A DNA stretch of 64,000 nt from WHSW01 sp963767285 (GCA_963767285.1 CAVYDJ010000001.1:496001-560000); one strand, 5' to 3'; shown: positions 16,418-26,739, counted from the stretch's first letter. Notes: generated by a model not told the origin, from the letters alone. Program-made: numbers and translations.

Positions 16418-16706
16418 CGGCCGCGCCCGCGCCCGCCTGCTCGAAGAGCTTGCCGGCGTTGATCGTCTCGGCCATCTCGGCGGACTCCGCGCGATAGGAC
16501 GAGCCGTCCTCGAACTCGACCACCGGCAGCCAGTGCTGGCCGGTGATCTCGATCACCTCGGTCCGGCGGCCGCGGGGGAAGACCGGCGCCTTGACCACCT
16601 CGTAGTCGATGCCCTGATCGTCGAGCGCCTTCTGCACCTTCCAGCAGTGGTCCAGGTTGTTGTGGACGAACGTGAATGGGCAGCGGTGCAGCTTGACGCT
16701 GGGCAT
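16410..16706 (-). CDS. Glutaredoxin/GST N-terminal-like thioredoxin-fold protein
   Basis: A 98-residue thioredoxin-fold domain: MPSVKLHRCPFTFVHNN, a helix with WKVQKALDDQGIDYEVV, a cis-Pro loop (HWLPVVEFEDG) and a closing SAEMAETI helix. There is no CxxC, only Cys9 followed by PFT, so it is closer to the N-terminal half of a glutathione S-transferase-like protein than to an active glutaredoxin. Actinobacteria mostly lack glutathione, so the thiol partner is unclear. Coupled to the crotonase by an 8-base overlap. Confidence 0.8.
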   Translation of the reverse strand: MPSVKLHRCPFTFVHNNLDHCWKVQKALDDQGIDYEVVKAPVFPRGRRTEVIEITGQHWLPVVEFEDGSSYRAESAEMAETINAGKLFEQAGAGAAGG

Positions 16707-16768
16707 GGGACCTCCTTGGTGGCTCTCGCGCAGCCTATGCGCTGCGCCGATAGCATCGCGCGCCCGAC

Positions 16769-17992
16769 ATGGCAGACAAGATCAAAGTCGCAAACCCGAT
16801 CGTCGAGCTCGACGGCGACGAGATGACCCGGATCATCTGGGAGTTCATCAAGGAGCAGCTCATCCTGCCCTACCTCGACGTCGAGCTCCTCTATTACGAC
16901 CTCGGCATCGAGAGCCGCGACGCGACGGAGGACCAGATCACCGTCGACGCCGCGAACGCGATCAAGGAGCACGGGGTCGGCGTCAAGTGCGCGACGATCA
17001 CCCCCGACGAGGCGCGGGTCGAGGAGTTCGGCCTGAAGGCGATGTATCGCTCGCCGAACGGGACGATCCGCAACATCCTCGGCGGCGTCATCTTCCGTGA
17101 GCCGATCGTGATCTCGAACATCCCGCGCCTGGTGCCCGGGTGGACGAAGCCGATCATCATCGGCCGCCACGCGTTCGGCGACCAGTACCGCGCCGAGGAC
17201 ACGCTGATCCCGGGCGAGGGCAAGCTGACGCTGACCTGGACGCCGAAGGACTCCAGCCAGGGCGAGCCGATCGAGATCGACATCTTCGACTTCCCCTCGA
17301 GCGGCATCGCGATGGGGATGTACAACCTCGACGACTCGATCCGCGACTTCGCCCGCGCCTCGTTGCGCTACGGCCTCGACCGCGGCTATCCCGTCTACAT
17401 GTCGACCAAGAACACGATCCTGAAGAAGTACGACGGGCGCTTCAAGGACCTCTTTCAGGAGATCTACGACGCCGAGTTCAAGGACGAGTTCGAAGCCGCG
17501 GACATCACCTACGAGCACCGCCTGATCGACGACATGGTCGCCGCGGCGCTGAAGTGGGAGGGCGGCTACGTGTGGGCCTGCAAGAACTACGACGGCGACG
17601 TCCAGTCCGACACCGTCGCCCAGGGCTTCGGCTCGCTGGGGCTGATGACGAGCGTGCTGATGACGCCCGACGGCAAGACCGTCGAGGCCGAGGCCGCGCA
17701 CGGCACCGTCACCCGCCACTTCCGCGAGCACCAGAAGGGCAACCCGACCTCCACCAACCCGATCGCCTCGATCTTCGCCTGGACGCGCGGGCTTGCCGCC
17801 CGCGGGCGGATGGACGAGACGCCCGAGGTCACCGAGTTCGCCGAGACGCTGGAACGCGTCTGTGTGGAGACGGTCGAGAGCGGAAAGATGACCAAGGACC
17901 TCGCGCTGCTGGTAGGGCCCGACCAGGAGTTTCAGACCACCCAGAAGTTCCTCGCCTCGATCGACGAGAACCTGCAAGCCGAGATGTCCTGA
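16769..17992 (+). CDS. icd: NADP-dependent isocitrate dehydrogenase
   Basis: A 407-residue enzyme for oxidative decarboxylation of isocitrate to 2-oxoglutarate. It starts IKVANPIVELDGDEMTRIIW, the signature of the eukaryotic-like homodimeric class, and contains SPNGTIRNILGG for substrate binding, GRHAFGDQYRAED and EAAHGTVTRHFREHQKG around the cofactor site. Length fits the class (about 400-410). ATG 16769 is 62 bases from the divergent GST-like gene. It is followed by mdh, another TCA-cycle gene, after a 295-base gap, and the sdh genes lie ~7 kb away. Confidence 0.96.
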   Translation: MADKIKVANPIVELDGDEMTRIIWEFIKEQLILPYLDVELLYYDLGIESRDATEDQITVDAANAIKEHGVGVKCATITPDEARVEEFGLKAMYRSPNGTIRNILGGVIFREPIVISNIPRLVPGWTKPIIIGRHAFGDQYRAEDTLIPGEGKLTLTWTPKDSSQGEPIEIDIFDFPSSGIAMGMYNLDDSIRDFARASLRYGLDRGYPVYMSTKNTILKKYDGRFKDLFQEIYDAEFKDEFEAADITYEHRLIDDMVAAALKWEGGYVWACKNYDGDVQSDTVAQGFGSLGLMTSVLMTPDGKTVEAEAAHGTVTRHFREHQKGNPTSTNPIASIFAWTRGLAARGRMDETPEVTEFAETLERVCVETVESGKMTKDLALLVGPDQEFQTTQKFLASIDENLQAEMS

Positions 17993-18287
17993 GCGGGCGG
18001 CGCGGCTGACGGGTCAGTAAGGGGGGCGATTCAGAAGGGGTTGGTCCTCGAACGCTGGACCCTCACACTCGCGGACACCCAGCTCGAGCGGCGGCATGGA
18101 CGCGAAGGTTGCTCGAAGCATGGAGCTGGATTCCCGAGGCGCCATAGCCCGTGCGACAGCGGCGGCGGCCCCGCTGCGCTTCTCGATGCCAGTCCCAGAA
18201 CGTGGAGGACACGCTGCGACGCGTCGCCGCTCGGATCCGACTAGCTTCCGGCCCCAAACTTGAACCCGAACCAGGAGTGATGAATAA
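17993..18287. other. Intergenic region between icd and mdh, no supported gene
   Basis: About 295 bases. A 55-codon plus-strand frame (18096-18263) exists, but its composition is unlike its neighbours and it has no ribosome site. AGGAG at 18273-18277 serves mdh. A three-codon frame ATG-AAT-AAG-TGA (18280-18291) overlaps the mdh start. No convincing terminator. Confidence 0.5.
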
Positions 18288-19270
<983 letters not shown>

Positions 19271-19274
<4 letters not shown>

Positions 19275-21013
19275 CGCCGGCGCTCGCAGCGGCTCAGCAA
19301 GTCGCCGGGGCCGGCGATCACCACGTCGCGGCGCCCGCGGCCGCAATCGATCCGATCACGACCCGGCCCGCCGGCGACGACGTCGTTGTCGTTGCCGCCC
19401 CGCAGCACGTCGCGTCCGCCGCCGCCCTTGATGCGGTCCTTGCCGGCGCGCCCGCAGACCTTGTCGGCGCCGCCCTTGACGGCGATGTCCTCCGCGTCCC
19501 CGCGTGCGGCGATCACGTCAGCCGCGCCGGTTCCGGTGGCCCGCTTGTCGTAGACGCCGAGCGTCGCCTCGCTGCCCTTGCAGCTCGGGAACGGCCAGAC
19601 GCCGTTGGTGGGCTTGACCGCGAAGAACCCCTGGAACCCGTCCGAGTACCAGATCTCGCCCCGCTCGACGTTGAACGACGGGCTGGACATCGCCCAGTTG
19701 GAGGCCGAGAAGCCGGGCGTCAGCCGGGGCCGGATCGGCGCGTTGAAGTAGGCGATCTCGTGTGGATGACGGGGGTCGCGGATGTCGAAGACGCGCAGGC
19801 CGGAGAGGATCATCGAGCAGGCGACGATCCCGGGATCGACCCGGGTCGGGACGTTGCAGTAATGGCCGGCGTAGCCCTGCAGGCCCTGGGTCGCGCCCGG
19901 GTCGCCGCTGAGCTGGCCGAAGTTCTCGGGCTGGTGCACCTCGAGGCGCAGGTTCGAGATCACCCGGGGGCTGGTCTCGTCGCCGATGTCGATGATCCGC
20001 CCGGCGCCGACCTCGCTCAGGGTGCCGAACTCGTCGATCTCGACCACGTAGGGGTGGTCGTCGATCGTCACCGGGATCGCGTTCTGGGGGATGCTCATCG
20101 ATTCCCACTGCAGGCGGGCGATCTCGCGCACCTGCGGGTTCGGCTTGCGGGCCTGGATCTCGGAGACGTCGAGGATGATCAGGCCGGAGTCGATGCCGGC
20201 GACGTAGGCGCGGTTGCCGTCGGCGCTGAGCGAGAGCCCGTGCGAGTCATAGGGGCCGATCCACAGCGGGACCGGGGCGGACAGGTTCGAGATGTCGACC
20301 GCGACCAGCGTGCTGCTGCCGGGCGAGGCCGAGTAGAAGGTCCGGCCGTCCGGCGCCATCCCGCTTTCGTGGCCGAGGACGCCGACCGGGCTCGAGGCCT
20401 TGAGCACCGGGTGCCGGCAGTCGGCCGAGATGTCGTACACATCGATGAGCCCGGGATAGAGGGCGGGGTTGCCGAGCACCGCGGCGAGCACGCCGCGCTC
20501 CTGGCTGACGACCACCGACTCGTGCGGCGAGAGCATGGCCGGGGTGACGAGCTTGTCGGTGAGCACCGGATGCTTCGGATCCGACATGTCGAGGACGTTC
20601 ACACCGGCCTCGACGTCGACCAGGCTGGTCGGGGCGAGCAGGGTGGAGTCGTAGTAGGCGCACTCCCGTCCCTCGGCATCGACGTACCGCTCGACCTTGA
20701 AGCCGCCGACGGTTCCCTGCGGATCGGGCTTCGTGTACTCGCCCACCAGCTCCAGGTTGCAGGTGTAGCCCTTCGCCGCCCGGCCGCTCGCGTGATCGGC
20801 GGCCGGGACCTGTCCCTGAAGTGCCGTCTCGGGCATCGAGCCCGGTCCGCACTCGGCCTTCGGGGTCGCCGCCAGCTCGGGTTCGAGCGCCTGCTGAACG
20901 GGCAGCGGCGTGACCAGCTGGCGGGTCGCGTCGGGGTGCGCCCCGGCCCCGGCGACGGCGCCCAGAGAGATCGCGAGCCCCGCTGAGACGCCGACTATGA
21001 GCGGGCGGACCAC
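19271..21013 (-). CDS. Secreted LVIVD beta-propeller-like protein with RTX-like tail
   Basis: A 580-residue protein with an N-terminal signal peptide (to about AGAGAHP). The body contains repeated blades of the type VNVLDMSDPKHPVL, IDVYDISADCRHPVL, LVAVDISNLSAPVPL, GLIILDVSEIQ and LRVFDIRDPRHPHEI, the LVIVD pattern of beta-propellers. After about residue 480 the sequence changes to short Gly/Asp repeats (GGADKVCGRAGKDRI, GGGRDVLRGGNDNDV), like calcium-binding hemolysin-type nonapeptides, with a C-terminal CGRGRRD. Probably an exported surface protein; no enzyme motif. Convergent with mdh, stops interlocked. Confidence 0.85.
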
Positions 21014-21051
21014 GGGCGGATCCTAATCCCGGGGTTGTTCCGCGGGCGCAG

Positions 21052-21411
21052 CTAGGCGGCGGAGTAGGAGCGCCCGTCCTTGCGGACCCGGCCCTCCTGC
21101 TCTAGCCCGGCAAGGACCCGGTAGAGGTAGTTGGGCTTGATCTTCATCTGCTCGGCGATCTGCGATGCGGTGATCCCCGGGTTGTCGGCGATCAGCTTCA
21201 CGGCCTGGTCGGCGCGGGTGCCGCCGCGGCGCCGGCGCCTCCGCCCGCTCGGGGCGTTCTTCGAGCCGCGGGGGCGGCCGGGGCCGCGGCGGGTGCCGGT
21301 GAGGCTGGCGAGCGCGCGCTCGAGTTGGTTGCGCTCCGCGTCGAGTTCCTTGATCCGCTCGCGGATCAGGCTTGCGGCTTCCTCAACTGTGGCCGAGCTG
21401 GCTGGTGACAT
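21052..21411 (-). CDS. Small DNA-binding protein: coiled coil, AT-hook-like segment, winged helix
   Basis: A 119-residue protein with three parts: a charged helix with heptad character (residues 8-40, RERIKELDAERNQLERAL), an AT-hook-like core GPGRPRG with a following run of arginines (to about 65), and a C-terminal winged helix (NPGITASQIAEQMKIKPN, then YLYRVLAGLEQEGRVRKDG). It looks like a nucleoid-type or local regulator. A perfect 7-base palindrome lies 17-35 bases upstream of its start, so it may regulate itself. AGGGG sits at normal spacing. Targets unknown. Confidence 0.82.
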   Translation of the reverse strand: MSPASSATVEEAASLIRERIKELDAERNQLERALASLTGTRRGPGRPRGSKNAPSGRRRRRRGGTRADQAVKLIADNPGITASQIAEQMKIKPNYLYRVLAGLEQEGRVRKDGRSYSAA

Positions 21412-21427
21412 CCCTGACTTCCCCTTT

Positions 21428-21446
21428 CACTGTGACTCACACAGTG
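21428..21446. promoter_or_regulatory. Palindrome upstream of the AT-hook/HTH gene
   Basis: CACTGTG-ACTCA-CACAGTG: two perfect 7-base arms and a 5-base spacer, in the short upstream region of the small regulator. It is flanked by an AT-rich stretch (TTAATTTTCAACG on the minus strand) that may hold the promoter. Autoregulation is an inference. Confidence 0.65.
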
Positions 21447-21485
21447 CGTTGAAAATTAACCGTATGAAGAGAGAGTAACGGTTAC

Positions 21486-22115
21486 TCAGCCGCTGCGGCG
21501 TGTGCGCGGCAGGGTGCGGAAGACCACATCCCAGAGCGGTGAGGACACGCCGTATCCGAAGCGGTGGTCCTGGAAGTGGTGGCGCATGTGCTGCTCGCGC
21601 AGGTGCTTGCCGAGCTTCGACTTCGGCACGAAGTGGTGCAGGTAGTAGTGCATGTAGTCGTACGCCAGGTAACCCGCCAAAAAGCCCGCGAACAGCGGGT
21701 ACGCCGTCGGCGTCCCGAAGATCAGCCAGAAGAGGCCGAAGAACAGCAGGGCCAGCGGGATGCTCGCGCCCGGCGGCATGACCAGCCGCATCTTGTCGTT
21801 CGGGTGGTCGTGGTGGACGCCGTGGATGATGAAGTGGAGGCGATGGCCGATCGCGTTGTCGGGCTCCCAGTGGAAGACCAGGCGGTGCAGCCAGTACTCC
21901 GAGAAGGTCCAGATCGCGAGCCCGGCGAGCCAGAGCCCGATCAGCTCGAGCGCGCCCTGTCCGGCACGGGCTCCCGCGACGAGCAGCACGGTGATCACCG
22001 GGATGTAGATCAGCGCCGGTACGACGGGATGGATCCTCGAAAAGAAATCGAGGAAGCGACTTTGAAACAGCGGCGGCGAGGCGCTCAGCCGGGCGGTGCG
22101 CTCAGGGGTTGCCAT
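21486..22115 (-). CDS. Fatty acid hydroxylase/sterol desaturase superfamily protein
   Basis: A 209-residue membrane di-iron protein. The histidine clusters are visible: HRLVFH, HRLHFIIHGVHHDHPND, then HYYLHH and HMRHHFQDH, spaced around four hydrophobic helices. This matches the FA2H-like branch, which hydroxylates fatty acyl chains with O2. N-terminal ~25 residues are cytoplasmic. Exact substrate not inferable; a carotenoid hydroxylase-type role is the main alternative. Sits between the small regulator and the Cys-rich protein on the same strand. Confidence 0.87.
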   Translation of the reverse strand: MATPERTARLSASPPLFQSRFLDFFSRIHPVVPALIYIPVITVLLVAGARAGQGALELIGLWLAGLAIWTFSEYWLHRLVFHWEPDNAIGHRLHFIIHGVHHDHPNDKMRLVMPPGASIPLALLFFGLFWLIFGTPTAYPLFAGFLAGYLAYDYMHYYLHHFVPKSKLGKHLREQHMRHHFQDHRFGYGVSSPLWDVVFRTLPRTRRSG

Positions 22116-22146
22116 CCGCCCGAAGTTTAGAAGGCTTGGCGCCGGG

Positions 22147-22380
22147 TTAGGCGTCGCGCACGAGCAGCGCCGGCTGGCGCGGCGGCACCAGGCCCTGAGC
22201 CGAGTCCGGGCGGAAGGTCGAGCACGGCTCGTCGAGGTCGAGCGCGCAGAGCATGTGGCGGTGAAAGAAGCAGTCCTCGCAGCTGCGCCCGTTGCGCCGC
22301 TTGCTGCGGCGCTGGGCCGCCCCCTTTCGCCGCAGCCCCAGGGCCTCGGCCATCTGCGTCACTTCCTGCACGTCGATCAC
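22147..22380 (-). CDS. Small Cys-rich protein, possible metal binder
   Basis: A 77-residue protein with a basic N-terminal half (RRKGAAQRRSKRRNG) and a compact cysteine cluster, CEDCFFHRHMLCALDLDEPC (C34, C37, C45, C53, with two His between), which could hold zinc or an Fe-S cluster. No family recognised. The start ATG gives MIDVQEVTQMAEALG. It is divergent from the MBL hydrolase. Its coding nature rests on the clean Cys pattern and the lack of any better frame here. Confidence 0.6.
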   Translation of the reverse strand: MIDVQEVTQMAEALGLRRKGAAQRRSKRRNGRSCEDCFFHRHMLCALDLDEPCSTFRPDSAQGLVPPRQPALLVRDA

Positions 22381-22584
22381 TCCGGAACTTCCTCTCCCTT
22401 GCGGTGTCTGCCCCTCTTCGGTGCCGAGCTGTTGCCCGTCCGTGGACTGCTTCGATCATGCCACCGGCGCGAGGGCTCCCGCGGGGGCGTTTCCGCAAGC
22501 GCCGGGTTTTCGCTCGCAAGGTCGCTGGCGCCGTTTACGCGCTTTGCGGGGTCGGCGGCCGCGGGTCGTAGAGTCTCTGGCGAG
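22381..22584. other. Divergent intergenic region with inverted repeat
   Basis: A 204-base gap between divergent genes, so it holds two promoters that I cannot place. An inverted repeat CCGCAAGCGC (22493-22502) / GCGCTTTGCGG (22539-22549) differs by one bulged base; it resembles REP-type palindromes rather than a terminator. Confidence 0.4.
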
Positions 22585-23373
22585 ATGAGGATCACCGTGC
22601 TGGGCAAGTCGCCGGCTTGGCCGGACGCGGGCGGGGCCTGCAGCGGTTACCTCGTGCAGGAGGAGGGGACCACCGTCCTGCTGGACTGCGGCGGCGGCGT
22701 GTTCGGGAAGCTCCGCGAGCACGTCGACTACACCCAGGTCGACGCGGTGGTGATCTCCCACGTCCATGCCGACCACTTCATCGACCTGGTCCCGTACTCG
22801 TACGGGCTGCTGCTGACCCCGCGCCAGCAGCCGGTTCCGGTCGCCGGGCATCCCGGCACCGATGATCCGGCCCGGCCGCGGCTGGTGGTGCCGCCCGGCG
22901 CGCGCCAGACCTTCCGCACCGTGGTCGGCGCCTGGGGCGACGAGGAGCTGATCGAGCAGGCCTTCCTGATCGAGGACTACGACGCCGACTCGACGGTCGA
23001 GCTCGGTCCTCTGACCGCCACCTTCCACGAGGTCCCGCACTTCATCCTCACCCACGCCGTCAACCTCGTCTCGAGCGCCGGCCGCTTCACCTTCGGCGCC
23101 GACTGCAGGCCCTGCGAGGAGGTCGTCGAGGCCGCGCGCGACACCGACCTGCTCTTCATCGAGGCGACGCTGCCGCGCCCGGAGCGGACCGGGATCCGCG
23201 GCCACCTGACCCCATCCGAGGCGGGCGACGCGGCCCGCCGCGCCGGCGCCAAGCGCGTCGTCCTCACCCACATCTCCGACGAGCTCGACGCCGAATGGGC
23301 GAGGGAAGAGGGGTCGAAGGCCTTCGGCGCCCCGGTCGACGTCGCTCGCGCCGGGGACGTTTACGAGCTCTAG
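22585..23373 (+). CDS. MBL-fold metal-dependent hydrolase
   Basis: A 262-residue metallo-beta-lactamase fold. The metal motif is SHVHADHFID (about residues 59-68), with upstream VLLDCGGGVF, GRFTFGADC and the distal histidines in GHLTPSEAG and VLTHISDE. The pattern is closest to the RNase Z/ElaC-like branch of hydrolases, but the substrate is unknown. The open frame runs further upstream; ATG 22585 gives the standard MRITVLGKSPAWPDAGG beginning and suits the divergent promoter. Hsp20 and Lon follow, so a link to stress clean-up is possible. Confidence 0.88.
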   Translation: MRITVLGKSPAWPDAGGACSGYLVQEEGTTVLLDCGGGVFGKLREHVDYTQVDAVVISHVHADHFIDLVPYSYGLLLTPRQQPVPVAGHPGTDDPARPRLVVPPGARQTFRTVVGAWGDEELIEQAFLIEDYDADSTVELGPLTATFHEVPHFILTHAVNLVSSAGRFTFGADCRPCEEVVEAARDTDLLFIEATLPRPERTGIRGHLTPSEAGDAARRAGAKRVVLTHISDELDAEWAREEGSKAFGAPVDVARAGDVYEL

Positions 23374-23392
23374 CGGCCTATCGTTCAGGGTA

Positions 23393-23839
23393 ATGGCCGG
23401 ACCGCGCGACCTGAGGGTCAACTTCGAGCGCATGTGGCGCGAGATGGACGAGCTGATCGGCGACCCGTTCGCCGAGCAGTGGTCGCGCCTGACCCGCGCC
23501 CAGTCGGGGTTCTCGCCCCGGGTCGACGTCTACTACTCGGGCGACCCGCCGCGCGCGGTCGTCAGCGCGGAGCTCGCCGGGGTCGACATCGACACCGTCT
23601 CGCTCGAGCTCGCCGGCCGCGAGCTGGTGATCACCGGCGAGCGCCCGTTCGCCGAGACCGAGGGCCGCGTCTACCAGCAGGTCGAGATCGAGGCCGGCCC
23701 GTTCCGGCGCGTGGTGGAGCTCGGCGCCGATGTGGTCGCCGAGCAGGCACGGGCCAGCTACGAGGACGGCATCCTCCGCGTCGAGCTTCCGCTCGCGGGA
23801 CAGGTGACCCGGCGCGTGCCGATCGAGCCGGCCGAGTGA
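23393..23839 (+). CDS. Hsp20/alpha-crystallin small heat-shock protein
   Basis: A 148-residue ATP-independent chaperone that holds unfolding proteins. The alpha-crystallin domain covers about residues 42-140 (PRVDVYYSG, VVSAELAGVDIDTVSLEL, ELVITGERPF, and YEDGILRVELPL). The usual C-terminal IxI appears as RVPIEP. It precedes lon by a one-base overlap (TGATG), so chaperone and protease are co-translated, a sensible pairing. Confidence 0.93.
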   Translation: MAGPRDLRVNFERMWREMDELIGDPFAEQWSRLTRAQSGFSPRVDVYYSGDPPRAVVSAELAGVDIDTVSLELAGRELVITGERPFAETEGRVYQQVEIEAGPFRRVVELGADVVAEQARASYEDGILRVELPLAGQVTRRVPIEPAE

Positions 23840-26235
23840 TGGAAGGCAACGGCTCCGGCATCCAAGTCGTCGAAACCGGCGATCTCACCGAGGCGATCCG
23901 CGACCGCTCCGCGCCCCTGCCGGCGGCGCTGCCGGTCCTGCCGCTCAAGGACGCGGTCGCCTACCCCGACACCCTGACCCCGCTGGCGGTCGGGCAGGAG
24001 CGTTCGATCAAGCTGATCGATGACGTGCTCGGCGGCGAGCGGACCCTGGTCCTGGTCGCCTCGCGCGATCCCGAGCTCAACGAGCCGGGCCCCGAGCAGC
24101 TGTACGAGGTCGGGGTCGTCGGCGTCGTCGCCAGGATGCTCAAGGTTCCCGACGGGACGATGCGGATTCTGGTCCAGGCCACCGACCGCGTTCGGATCGG
24201 CGACTACGTGACGGAGAAGCCGTACCTGGTTGCGCGGATCGAGGAGCTGGCCGACGTCGTCGAGCCGTCGCCCGAGCTCGAGGCGCTGACCCGCAACGTG
24301 CAGCGGACGTTCTCGGAGATCATCGAGCAGATTCCGTACCTGCCCGAGGAGCTGCAGCTCGCGGTCACCAACATCGACGACCCGTCGGCGCTCGGCCACC
24401 TGATCGCAGGCTCGCTGCGGATCCCGACGGACGAGAAGCAAAAGCTGCTCGAGGAGGTAGACGTCGCCAAGCGCCTACGCCGCCTCTCCGAGATCCTGGC
24501 CCGCGAGCTCGAGGTGATCCAGCTCGGCTCGCGGATCCAGTCCGAGGTCGAGTCGGAGATGGAGAAGGGCCAGCGCGAGTACTACCTGCGCGAGCAGCTG
24601 AAGGCGATCCAGCGCGAGCTCGGCGAGGAGGACGAGACCCAGGCGGAGGTCAACGAGCTGCGCGAGCGGATCGAGGCGGCCGGGCTGCCCGAGGGTGCGC
24701 GCAAGGCGGCCGATCGCGAGCTCTCGCGGCTCGAGCGGCTGCCCGCGGCGGCGGCCGAGTACGGCGTCATCCGCACCTACCTGGAGTGGCTGGTCGAGCT
24801 GCCGTGGTCGAACCGGACCGAGGACAACCTGGACATCGGGCACGCCCGGGAGGTCCTCGACGCCGACCACTACGACCTCGAGAAGGTCAAGGACCGGATC
24901 CTCGAGTACCTCGCCGTTCGCAGCCTCAACCCTGAGTCGCACGGCCCGATCCTCTGCTTCGCCGGCCCGCCCGGGGTGGGGAAGACAAGCCTCGGCAAGT
25001 CGATCGCCCGCGCCCTCGGCCGTGAGTTCGAGCGGATCTCGGTCGGCGGGGTCCGCGACGAGTCCGAGATCCGCGGGCACCGCCGCACGTACGTCGGCGC
25101 GCTGCCCGGGACGATCATCCGCTCGCTGCGCGACGCCGGCTCGCGCAACCCCGTGTTCATGATCGACGAGATCGACAAGATGGGCGCCGACTTCCGCGGC
25201 GATCCGGCGAGCGCGATGCTCGAGGTCCTCGACCCGGCGCAGAACGACTCGTTCCGCGACCACTACCTCGACCTCCCGTTCGACCTCTCCGAGGTGATCT
25301 TCATCGCGACCGCGAACAACCTCGACACGGTTCCGGGTCCGCTGCTCGACCGGATGGAGGTGATCCAGCTCGCCGGCTACACGACCGACGAGAAGCTCCA
25401 CATCGCGAAGCGCTACCTGGTCCCGCGCCAGCTCGCCGAGAACGGCCTGCGGGGAACCGGGGCCCGGTTCGCCGATGCGGCGATCAAGGCGATCATCGAC
25501 GAGTACACGCGCGAGGCCGGCGTCCGCGGCCTCGAGCGCGAGATCGGCACCGTGTGCCGCAAGATCGCCCGCGAGCTCGCCGAGAGGAAGAACCGCAAGC
25601 CGCCGACGAAGACGGTCTCGGCGAAGCGGGCGCGCGAGCTGCTCGGCCGCCGTCGGGTGTTCTCGGAGACGCGGCGGCGGACCAAGGACCCGGGGGTGGC
25701 GACCGGGCTCGCCTGGACTCCGGTCGGCGGCGAGGTCCTGTTCATCGAGGCGACGGCGATGCCGGGCTCGGGCCGGCTGACGATCACCGGCCAGCTCGGC
25801 GACGTGATGCGCGAGTCCGCCCAGGCGGCGCTGTCGTGGGTCCGCGGGCACGCGCAGGAGCTCAACCCCGAGCTGCCCGACGACTGGTTCGCCGAGCACG
25901 ACGTCCACGTCCACGTCCCGGCCGGGGCGGTGCCGAAGGACGGCCCCTCGGCCGGGGTCGCGATGACGACCGCGCTGACCTCGCTGATCCGCGGCAGGAC
26001 GGTCAACGCCGAGACCGCGATGACCGGCGAGGTGACCCTGACCGGCCAGGTGCTCCCGGTCGGGGGTCTCAAGGAGAAGTCGCTGGCCGCCCAGCGGGCG
26101 GGGATCAAGCGCGTAATCGTGCCCGACCGCAACGAGGGCGAGATCCTCGAGATCCCCGAGCACGAGCGGGCCGGGCTCGAGTTCGTTTACGTCGATCACG
26201 TCGAAAAGGCGCTCGCGGCGGCGATCGACGGGTAG
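23839..26235 (+). CDS. lon: ATP-dependent Lon protease
   Basis: A 798-residue Lon. N-terminal substrate-binding domain (LPVLPLKDAVAYPDTLTPL), a coiled helical middle (QREYYLREQLKAIQRELGEE), the AAA+ module with Walker A GPPGVGKTSLG at about 376 and Walker B MIDEIDKM, then the C-terminal protease with Ser in PKDGPSAG (about 704) and Lys in GGLKEKSLAA (about 746). It degrades misfolded and regulatory proteins in the cytoplasm. ATG 23839 overlaps the hsp20 stop. The frame opens further upstream but inside hsp20. Confidence 0.97.
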   Translation: MEGNGSGIQVVETGDLTEAIRDRSAPLPAALPVLPLKDAVAYPDTLTPLAVGQERSIKLIDDVLGGERTLVLVASRDPELNEPGPEQLYEVGVVGVVARMLKVPDGTMRILVQATDRVRIGDYVTEKPYLVARIEELADVVEPSPELEALTRNVQRTFSEIIEQIPYLPEELQLAVTNIDDPSALGHLIAGSLRIPTDEKQKLLEEVDVAKRLRRLSEILARELEVIQLGSRIQSEVESEMEKGQREYYLREQLKAIQRELGEEDETQAEVNELRERIEAAGLPEGARKAADRELSRLERLPAAAAEYGVIRTYLEWLVELPWSNRTEDNLDIGHAREVLDADHYDLEKVKDRILEYLAVRSLNPESHGPILCFAGPPGVGKTSLGKSIARALGREFERISVGGVRDESEIRGHRRTYVGALPGTIIRSLRDAGSRNPVFMIDEIDKMGADFRGDPASAMLEVLDPAQNDSFRDHYLDLPFDLSEVIFIATANNLDTVPGPLLDRMEVIQLAGYTTDEKLHIAKRYLVPRQLAENGLRGTGARFADAAIKAIIDEYTREAGVRGLEREIGTVCRKIARELAERKNRKPPTKTVSAKRARELLGRRRVFSETRRRTKDPGVATGLAWTPVGGEVLFIEATAMPGSGRLTITGQLGDVMRESAQAALSWVRGHAQELNPELPDDWFAEHDVHVHVPAGAVPKDGPSAGVAMTTALTSLIRGRTVNAETAMTGEVTLTGQVLPVGGLKEKSLAAQRAGIKRVIVPDRNEGEILEIPEHERAGLEFVYVDHVEKALAAAIDG

Positions 26236-26301
26236 TTGGCGCGCCCGCGGGTATAAGCTCAGGAACACCTGGGCAAGACGAACTTGGAGAGGTAAATACC
26301 G

Positions 26302-26739
26302 ATGGCGAAGAGCACGAAGGCAACGCGCGCGCGCAAGGTGGTCGGGTCGGCCGCCGACAACGAGTACCTGCGCCGGCTGATGGAAGACGAGGAGCTTCGC
26401 GACAGCGTGCGCGACGCCTTCGAGGCTGCCCGCGACGCGTACGCGCGCCTCTCGTCAAACGGAAGCGTGATCGACACCGCGATCGACGACAAGAAGCTGC
26501 ACAAGGACGTGAAGGAGGCGGCCGAGAACCTCCGCGAGGCCTCGAACCGCCTGCGCGGCCAGGAGAAGCAGCGCCATTGGGGCCGGCTGATCCTGATCGG
26601 CCTGGTCGGGGCGACCTTGGCGATCATCCTCAGCGAGGACATTCGCAAGGCGCTGCTGGACAAGCTGTTCGGCGCCGAGGAGGAGTTCGAGTACACCTCG
26701 ACTACGACTCCCGCGCCGGCGCCCGCGGCCACCGAGTAA
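26302..26739 (+). CDS. Single-pass membrane protein with charged helical N-domain
   Basis: A 145-residue protein: a basic start (MAKSTKATRARK), a long charged helix (to about 95), one transmembrane helix (LILIGLVGATLAIIL, about 97-111), then an amphipathic piece and a Thr/Pro/Ala-rich tail. No family recognised. A GGAGAGG ribosome site precedes the ATG. The CCGGCG-CAT-CGCCGG hairpin just after it (26740-26754) might end the transcript but lacks a T-run. Confidence 0.78.
   Translation: MAKSTKATRARKVVGSAADNEYLRRLMEDEELRDSVRDAFEAARDAYARLSSNGSVIDTAIDDKKLHKDVKEAAENLREASNRLRGQEKQRHWGRLILIGLVGATLAIILSEDIRKALLDKLFGAEEEFEYTSTTTPAPAPAATE

Noticed and set aside
18096..18263. 55-codon frame between icd and mdh
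   Set aside because: No ribosome site, unlike neighbours in codon use, no recognisable sequence.
24475..26268. Minus-strand frame of ~597 codons across lon
   Set aside because: Antisense of Lon, composition Arg/Leu/Asp/Gly-rich and no motif.
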